Source of the DNA: Acidovorax sp. sif1233
Lineage (GTDB): Bacteria > Pseudomonadota > Gammaproteobacteria > Burkholderiales > Burkholderiaceae_C
Direction: 5' to 3'
Assembly: GCF_019218755.1 (NCBI RefSeq)
Contig: NZ_JAHUWZ010000010.1
Span: 62,001-126,000, forward strand
DNA length: 64,000 nucleotides
A program made the translations under genes and the position numbers. Numbering within the stretch: the first letter of the stretch is position 1; each line of letters begins with the position of its first letter. The notes under the pieces were generated by a model. The model saw nothing but the letters and a program-made list of their open reading frames with translations, searched no databases and had not been told where the DNA came from. Positions 59,592 to 64,000 of this stretch are shown in pieces.

Positions 59592-59613
59592 ATTGTTCAC
59601 ATTGATGAACAAT
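59592..59613. promoter_or_regulatory. Perfect palindrome in the mmsA-lysR gap, candidate LysR operator
   Basis: ATTGTTCA-cattga-TGAACAAT has perfect eight-base arms, matching the T-N11-A style of LysR boxes (TTGTTCA...TGAACAA). It ends six bases before the preferred LysR start, so it probably serves autoregulation as well as control of mmsA. Confidence 0.65.
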
Positions 59614-59619
59614 AGAGCC

Positions 59620-60564
59620 ATGAAATCGACAATCCATCCCAAACCCGAAGCCCTGTGGTCGCACCTGCACTGGCTCGTCGTGCTGGGCGAACAGGGCAGC
59701 TACACCGGCGCCGCCGCGCGCCTGGGCGTGAGCAAGGCGGCCATGAGCCAGCACATCGCGGAGCTGGAACGCGCGGCAGGCGTGCCGCTGGTGCGGCGCA
59801 CCACGCGCAGCGTGGGCCTGACCGAGGCGGGGCGGCAGCTGGTGGACGACACGCGGGGCGCGTTCGACAGCATCGCCGAGAGCTTTGCGAGCGTGCGCGA
59901 CCGCGCCGGCGTGCCCCAGGGCCGCCTGCGCGTGACCGCCCCCGTCGCGCTGGCACGCCAGCAACTGGTGCCCCGGCTGCCTGCGTTCGTGCGCGCCTAT
60001 CCCGAAGTGCGGCTGGAGCTGGACCTGTCGGACAACCTGCGCTCGCTGACGCTCGAAGGGCTGGACCTGGCCATCCGCCACACCGCCGTGGCCCCCGACA
60101 CCCATGTGGCCTGGCTGCTGTGCACCACGCGGTCCGTGCTGGTGGCCAGCCGCGCCTACCTGCGCCGCGCCGGCCTGCCCCGCACGCCCGGCGACCTGCG
60201 CGGGCACGACTGCCTGCACTACCCCCGCACCCAGGAAGCTCCGGCCTGGACCTTCGAGCCCGTGGTGCCGGGCACCGCCCCCCGACTGACCGTGCCCGTG
60301 GCCGGGCCGCTGGCCGCCAGCAACAGCGAGGCCCTGCGCGACGCGGCCCTGGCGGGCCTGGGCATCGCGCTGGTCCCCGACTTCAGCGCGCAGGCCGCGC
60401 TGCAGTCGGGCAAGCTCGTCCAGGTGCTGCCCGACTGGCGCTCCGTGGGCACCTTCAGCGAGACGATCCACGCGATACGTCCCTACTCGGCCCATGTGCC
60501 GCGTTCGGTGTCGGTGTTCGTGGAATGGCTGCGCGAGGCCTTTGCCCCCGGCTTCGGGGCATGA
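59620..60564 (+). CDS. LysR-family transcriptional regulator
   Basis: A 314-residue regulator. The winged helix-turn-helix is at about 14-72 ([29 protein letters not shown]). The effector domain runs about 98-305, with [24 protein letters not shown] and [10 protein letters not shown]. Starts at 59605 (ATG) and 59593 (TTG) are also in frame but lie within the palindrome; the ATG at 59620 is preferred. Divergent orientation to mmsA suggests it controls that gene. The effector is unknown. Confidence 0.9.
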   Translation: MKSTIHPKPEALWSHLHWLVVLGEQGSYTGAAARLGVSKAAMSQHIAELERAAGVPLVRRTTRSVGLTEAGRQLVDDTRGAFDSIAESFASVRDRAGVPQGRLRVTAPVALARQQLVPRLPAFVRAYPEVRLELDLSDNLRSLTLEGLDLAIRHTAVAPDTHVAWLLCTTRSVLVASRAYLRRAGLPRTPGDLRGHDCLHYPRTQEAPAWTFEPVVPGTAPRLTVPVAGPLAASNSEALRDAALAGLGIALVPDFSAQAALQSGKLVQVLPDWRSVGTFSETIHAIRPYSAHVPRSVSVFVEWLREAFAPGFGA

Positions 60565-60655
60565 GGCCGTGCGCGGGCCGCGGCCCACGGGACGGGCGAA
60601 GCCGTGCGGCCATGCCCACCGCGAGGCGGACACCGTGGACCCGGCGGACGCACAC

Positions 60656-60707
60656 CCAAAAAAAGAAAACCGCCCGCAGCGGCCCCGTGGGGCGCCGCAG
60701 GGCGGGC
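60656..60707 (-). terminator. Intrinsic terminator after the first Bug-protein gene
   Basis: Minus strand: a long imperfect GC stem (60671-60707, arms CCCGCCCTGCGGCGCC and GGGGCCGCTGCGGGCGG) followed by TTTTCTTTTTTT. It may also serve the convergent LysR transcript, which has no T-run on its own strand. Confidence 0.8.
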
Positions 60708-60726
60708 CTGCAGGTTCGGCGGCTTC

Positions 60727-61704
60727 TCAGGCCTTGATGCCCAGCCTGTCCACCAGTTGCTTGAACGTGGCGTTGTCCCGTGCGATCAGGGCGTTGAAGT
60801 CCGCCTGGTCCAGGTAGCCCTCCCCCATGTTCTGGCGGGCCATGGTGTCGCGCAGCGCGGGCTCCTGCAGGGTCTTGGCGATGGCGGCGCGCAATACCGC
60901 CACCACTTCGGGCGGAGTGCCCTTGGGCGCGGCCAGACCGCGCCAGCCCCCGATCACGAGGTCGATCTTGCGTTCCTTGAGCGTCGGCACCGCCTCCCAC
61001 CCGGCGGCGATGCGCTGCTCTGACATCACGGCCAGAGGGCGGATCTTGCCCGCCGCCACATAGGTGGCCACCTCCACCGGCGTGACGGCCACCACCTCGA
61101 TGTGCCCGCCCAGCAGGTCCAGCACGGCGGGGTTGGCACCGCGGTACGGCGCATGGTTGAACGACACGCCCACCTTGTCCTCCAGCGCCGCGGCCGCCAG
61201 ATGCCCCAGCGAGCCCGGCCCCGCATTGCCCACGCGCACGCCGCCCGGGTTCTTGCGGGCGGCCGCCAGCAGGTCCTCGATGGTGCGCAGGGGGGAGTCC
61301 GCGCGCACGGCCAGCGTGGCCGGGTCGGCGTTCAGCCGCGCGATGGGGGTCAGGCTGTCGGCCGTGATCCTGGTGATGCCCATGTGGGGGATCATCGTGA
61401 TCTCCACCGTGATGATGGCCAGCTTGTAGCCGTCTGGCCGGGCATTGGCCAGCTCGGTCCAGCCCACGGCGCCGCTGGCGCCCGCCTTGTTGAGAACGAT
61501 CAGGTCCTGCGGCAGGTGCTTGCGCGCCGCCTCGGCCAGCGCCCGGGCCAGCACATCGGTGCCGCCGCCCGCGGCGAAGGGCACGATGAGTTCAATGGGC
61601 TTGCCGGGATAGGCCGCGGTCTGGGCGGCGGCGGGCAGCATGGCACCTGCGGCCAGGCTGGCCAGGGCCGCGCAGGCATGGCGGCGGTTCAGGGAAACGG
61701 TCAT
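60727..61704 (-). CDS. Bug/TctC-family periplasmic binding protein 1
   Basis: A 325-residue secreted protein. The N-terminus has a twin-arginine-like pair (SLNRRHACAALASLAAGAML), which could be a Tat signal, cut near AAA-QTAAYP. The mature core starts YPGKPIELIVPFAAGGGTDVLARALA, diagnostic of the Bug family, with NAGPGSLGHLAAAALE and HAPYRGANPAVLDLLGGHIE. Such proteins bind carboxylates or other small ligands. No TctA/TctB membrane genes are present here. It lies 44 bases after the second Bug gene. Confidence 0.9.
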   Translation of the reverse strand: MTVSLNRRHACAALASLAAGAMLPAAAQTAAYPGKPIELIVPFAAGGGTDVLARALAEAARKHLPQDLIVLNKAGASGAVGWTELANARPDGYKLAIITVEITMIPHMGITRITADSLTPIARLNADPATLAVRADSPLRTIEDLLAAARKNPGGVRVGNAGPGSLGHLAAAALEDKVGVSFNHAPYRGANPAVLDLLGGHIEVVAVTPVEVATYVAAGKIRPLAVMSEQRIAAGWEAVPTLKERKIDLVIGGWRGLAAPKGTPPEVVAVLRAAIAKTLQEPALRDTMARQNMGEGYLDQADFNALIARDNATFKQLVDRLGIKA

Positions 61705-61748
61705 GGCGTGGTGTCTCGTGTCGGGTATCAGGGGTCGTATCGGCCCGG

Positions 61749-62723
61749 TCAATCAAGGCGGATGTTGGCGGCGCGGATCACGCCCGCCCACAGCTTCTGT
61801 TCGCTGCGCACGAAGTCGGTGAACTGCTGGGGCGTCATGGACAGCGGCTGGATGCCGATCTCTTCGAGCTTGGCGCGCGTCTCGGGATGGCGCAGGGCGG
61901 CCGCCAGGTCCTTGTTCAGGCGCTCCACCACCGCCGCAGGCATCCGGGCCGGGCCCACGAACCCCTGCCACGCATAGGCCTCGAAGCCGGGTACGCCGGC
62001 CTCGGCCATGGTGGGCACATCGGGCAGGATGGACAGCCGCTGCGGCGTGGCCACGGCCAGCACGCGCACCTTGCCCGCCTTGATCATCGACAGGCTGGGC
62101 GGAAGGTCGACGAACATCGACTGCACCTGGCCCGCCATGAGGTCCTGCAGCGCCGGGGCCGAGCCCTTGTAGGGGACATGCAGGATGTCCGTGCCGGTGC
62201 GCTGCTTGAACAGTTCCAGCGCCACGTGCAGCGGAGAGCCCGGGCCCGACGAGGCCGACGAGACGGTCCCCGGGCTCTTGCGCACCTGGGCCAGGAACTC
62301 CTGCATGTTCCGGGCCGGGAAGTCGGGGTGCACGGCCAGCACCAGGGGCATGCGGCCCAGGCCGCCGATGAAGCTGAAGTCCTTCTCGGCGTTGTAGCTC
62401 AGCGCGGAATACATGGCCGGGTTGAAGGCCAGCGTGCCCGAATCGGCCGTGCCCACGGTGTAGCCGTCGGCCGCGGAGCGCGCGATGAAGGTGGCGCCGA
62501 TGATGCTGGCCGCGCCCGGCTTGTTGTCCACCACCACGGGCTGGCCCAGGTCCTGCCCCATGCGCACGGCCAGGCTGCGCGCGATCACGTCGGTGGTGCC
62601 GCCGGGCGCATAGGGAACCACCCATTTGACGGGCTGGGACGGGTAGGCGGCGGTCTGCGCCTGGGCGCCGAGCGTGCAGGCGAGCAGTGCACCGGCAAGG
62701 ATGCGAAGGGTGTTGCGTTTCAT
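61749..62723 (-). CDS. Bug/TctC-family periplasmic binding protein 2
   Basis: A 324-residue secreted protein. The signal peptide (MKRNTLRILAGALLACTLGAQA) is cut near residue 22. The mature protein starts QTAAYPSQPVKWVVPYAPGGTTDVIARSLA, with SASSGPGSPLHVALELFKQ and HVPYKGSAPALQDLMAGQVQSMF. It is clearly related to the neighbouring Bug protein but far from identical. Its ligand may be an inositol-derived acid, judging only from the adjacent iolCB genes. Confidence 0.9.
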   Translation of the reverse strand: MKRNTLRILAGALLACTLGAQAQTAAYPSQPVKWVVPYAPGGTTDVIARSLAVRMGQDLGQPVVVDNKPGAASIIGATFIARSAADGYTVGTADSGTLAFNPAMYSALSYNAEKDFSFIGGLGRMPLVLAVHPDFPARNMQEFLAQVRKSPGTVSSASSGPGSPLHVALELFKQRTGTDILHVPYKGSAPALQDLMAGQVQSMFVDLPPSLSMIKAGKVRVLAVATPQRLSILPDVPTMAEAGVPGFEAYAWQGFVGPARMPAAVVERLNKDLAAALRHPETRAKLEEIGIQPLSMTPQQFTDFVRSEQKLWAGVIRAANIRLD

Positions 62724-62790
62724 GGTGTGTTTGTCTCCAGAGGTTGGCGGTTCAGGGGCAAGGTTTTCTGCGAACCTTTTCGGAAATCTT

Positions 62791-62850
62791 TGGTGTTTTT
62801 GAGCTCTTGCGCTTGATGCGATTGCGCCAGCAGCTATCAAATAAATAGCA
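62791..62850 (-). repeat. Dispersed two-hairpin repeat, copy I (directly after iolB)
   Basis: Minus strand: GCTATTTATTTGATAGCTGC, then TGGCGCAATCGCATCAAGCGC, then AAGAGCTCAAAAACACC. The element begins at the base after the iolB TGA. This is a full-length copy of about 60 bases. Confidence 0.78.
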
Positions 62851-63657
62851 TCAGCGCGGCGCGACCATCCAGGCATGCGCGGGATCGTTCCTGAACGCCC
62901 AGCGGCGCTCGGGCCCCGCCATGGTGTTGAGGTAGTACAGGTCGTAGCCATGCGGGGCCACGCAGGGGTGGTAGCCGCGCGGCACCATCACCGTGTCGCG
63001 GTGTTCCACGGCCATGGATTCGTCCAGCGAGCGGTCGTCGGTGTACACGCGCTGAAAGGCGAATCCCTGCGCGGGATGGAGCTGGTGGTAGTAGGTTTCC
63101 TCGAGCACGGTTTCGGCGTGTGGCTGGCCCGCGTCGGCGCTGTCGTGCTTGTGCGGCGGGTAGCTCGATGAATGCCCGGCCGGGGTGATCACCTCCACGA
63201 CCAGCAGGCCTTCGGCGGGCTGCGACTCGGGCAGGATGTCGCAGACGTGGCGCGTGTTGCTGCCCTGCCCGCGCACGCTGCGCTGCATCTGCGCGGGTTC
63301 GATCACCCGCTCGGGATACAGGCCGCGCGCCGGCGCGCTGCTCAACGCCACCTCGGCGGCGCCCCGCGCCACGATGCGCACCGCCCGGTCTGGCGGCACA
63401 TACACGGCCGTGGGCGAGGCCTCCTCGAACACCGAGGCACGGCTGCCCAGGGCCCGGTAGGCCTGTGCGCCCACGTGCACGTCCACCTGCCCGCTGAGCA
63501 CCGTGATGCACAGCTCGCGCGCGCCGGTGGCCAGCGACTCCTCGTCCCCCGCGCCCAGGCGCAGGGCCTTGAACCCCACGTGGGTCCATCCGGCCGTGGC
63601 CGGCGTCACATCCACCACCACCCGGCCCGACGGGTTGGCCTTGACAAGCAGTGTCAT
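62851..63657 (-). CDS. iolB: 5-deoxy-glucuronate isomerase
   Basis: A 268-residue bicupin enzyme of myo-inositol breakdown, turning 5-deoxy-glucuronate into 5-dehydro-2-deoxygluconate. Diagnostic parts are VGQGSNTRHVCDILPE-like (seen as RGQGSNTRHVCDILPES, near 147), the metal-binding SSSYPPHKHD (near 178), ETVLEETYYHQLHPAQGFAFQRVYTDD (near 195) and VPRGYHPCVAPHGYDLYYLNTMAG. The start overlaps the iolC stop by four bases (ATGA), so the two are cotranslated. Confidence 0.95.
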   Translation of the reverse strand: MTLLVKANPSGRVVVDVTPATAGWTHVGFKALRLGAGDEESLATGARELCITVLSGQVDVHVGAQAYRALGSRASVFEEASPTAVYVPPDRAVRIVARGAAEVALSSAPARGLYPERVIEPAQMQRSVRGQGSNTRHVCDILPESQPAEGLLVVEVITPAGHSSSYPPHKHDSADAGQPHAETVLEETYYHQLHPAQGFAFQRVYTDDRSLDESMAVEHRDTVMVPRGYHPCVAPHGYDLYYLNTMAGPERRWAFRNDPAHAWMVAPR

Positions 63658-64000
63658 GCGGGCACTCCCGCGGCGTCGGGGGCGGTGGCGGCCTGCGCCG
63701 GCCGGCTGTCGCGCCAGCCCGCGATGAGGCGGCGGAAATTGGCGGTCACCTGGGCCTGCAGCCCGGCGTCGTCGATCTCGCCCTTGAGCCAGGCCAGGCT
63801 GGGCCCGGCCCAGACGGTGCGCCCGATCATGAAGCCCTTGACGATGGGCGCGCGCGCCTCGGCAAAGCCTGCGATGAGCTGCTCCACCGGCTGCGACAGC
63901 CCCAGGATCACCGCGCCACGGCAGTACGGGTCGCGCTCGCGCACCAGGGCGTCCAGCGCCTCCCAGTGGCGCGCGGCCATGGCGCCGACCTTCCACCACT
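63654..64000 (-). CDS. iolC: 5-dehydro-2-deoxygluconokinase, C-terminal DUF2090 domain (5' end outside the window)
   Basis: The last 115 codons of a protein whose C-terminus matches the DUF2090 domain fused to IolC kinases in proteobacteria. Visible are WWKVGAMAARHWEALD, CRGAVILGLSQPVEQLIAGF, IVKGFMIGRTVWAGPSLAWL and GEIDDAGLQAQVTANFRRLIAGW. In fused forms this domain resembles class I aldolases and may carry the IolJ step. The kinase half lies beyond the window edge, so the fusion is inferred. It overlaps iolB by four bases. Confidence 0.85.
   Translation of the reverse strand, partial: WWKVGAMAARHWEALDALVRERDPYCRGAVILGLSQPVEQLIAGFAEARAPIVKGFMIGRTVWAGPSLAWLKGEIDDAGLQAQVTANFRRLIAGWRDSRPAQAATAPDAAGVPA

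Overview
The window is GC-rich and densely coded. Gene content, gene order and codon use point to a betaproteobacterium of the family Comamonadaceae, and Acidovorax or a close relative is the best guess. The evidence is the pstSCAB-phoU-phoB-phoR order, a FtsH that starts on TTG, the rpsB-tsf-pyrH-frr-uppS-cdsA-dxr-rseP-bamA-skp-lpxD-fabZ-lpxA-lpxB-rnhB run, and the expanded Bug-type binding proteins. No rRNA, tRNA, CRISPR array, insertion sequence or prophage was seen, and no gap between genes exceeds about 300 bases.

Layout. 1-1100: the 3' end of rho, then rpmE (type B L31). 1149-4216: an ArnT-like membrane glycosyltransferase coupled to a MATE exporter. 4170-18907: a phosphate block. It holds phoR, phoB, phoU, pstB, pstA, pstC and pstS on the minus strand, divergent ppx, a histone-like Ala/Lys-rich protein, sixA-ppk, and a three-gene overlapping operon encoding an OlsB-like acyltransferase, a PlcP-like phosphoesterase and a family 4 glycosyltransferase. 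Sequences resembling the PhoB box lie upstream of pstS, ppx, ppk and the OlsB-like gene. The three-gene operon therefore looks like a phosphate-starvation module that replaces phospholipids with ornithine lipids and glycolipids.

18975-26139: two tandem GGDEF/EAL proteins, an orphan amino-acid-type binding protein and a GNAT acetyltransferase. 26228-31362: glmM, folP, ftsH, rlmE. 31470-32731: yhbY and a glycosyltransferase-like gene. 32778-38764: a DUF4149 membrane protein, greA, carB, a small unknown gene and carA. 39051-39866: a secreted unknown protein. 39925-54981: a sixteen-gene minus-strand run for translation, isoprenoid, phospholipid, lipid A and outer-membrane assembly functions, ending in an rRNA-methyltransferase-like gene. 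55196-64000: an amidase, a DadA-like oxidase, MmsA/IolA, a divergent LysR regulator, two Bug binding proteins, iolB and the 3' end of iolC. This last part looks like a myo-inositol catabolic locus.

Two observations stand out. First is the Pho-boxed lipid-remodelling operon fused to the polyphosphate genes. Second is a dispersed repeat of about 50-60 bases with two potential stem-loops, found nine times. Six copies are inside conserved genes, and five of those six are read in the same orientation and frame, giving related peptides. Two of the other three abut or supply stop codons. All assignments come from reading the sequence. No database search was run, and family comparisons are from memory.
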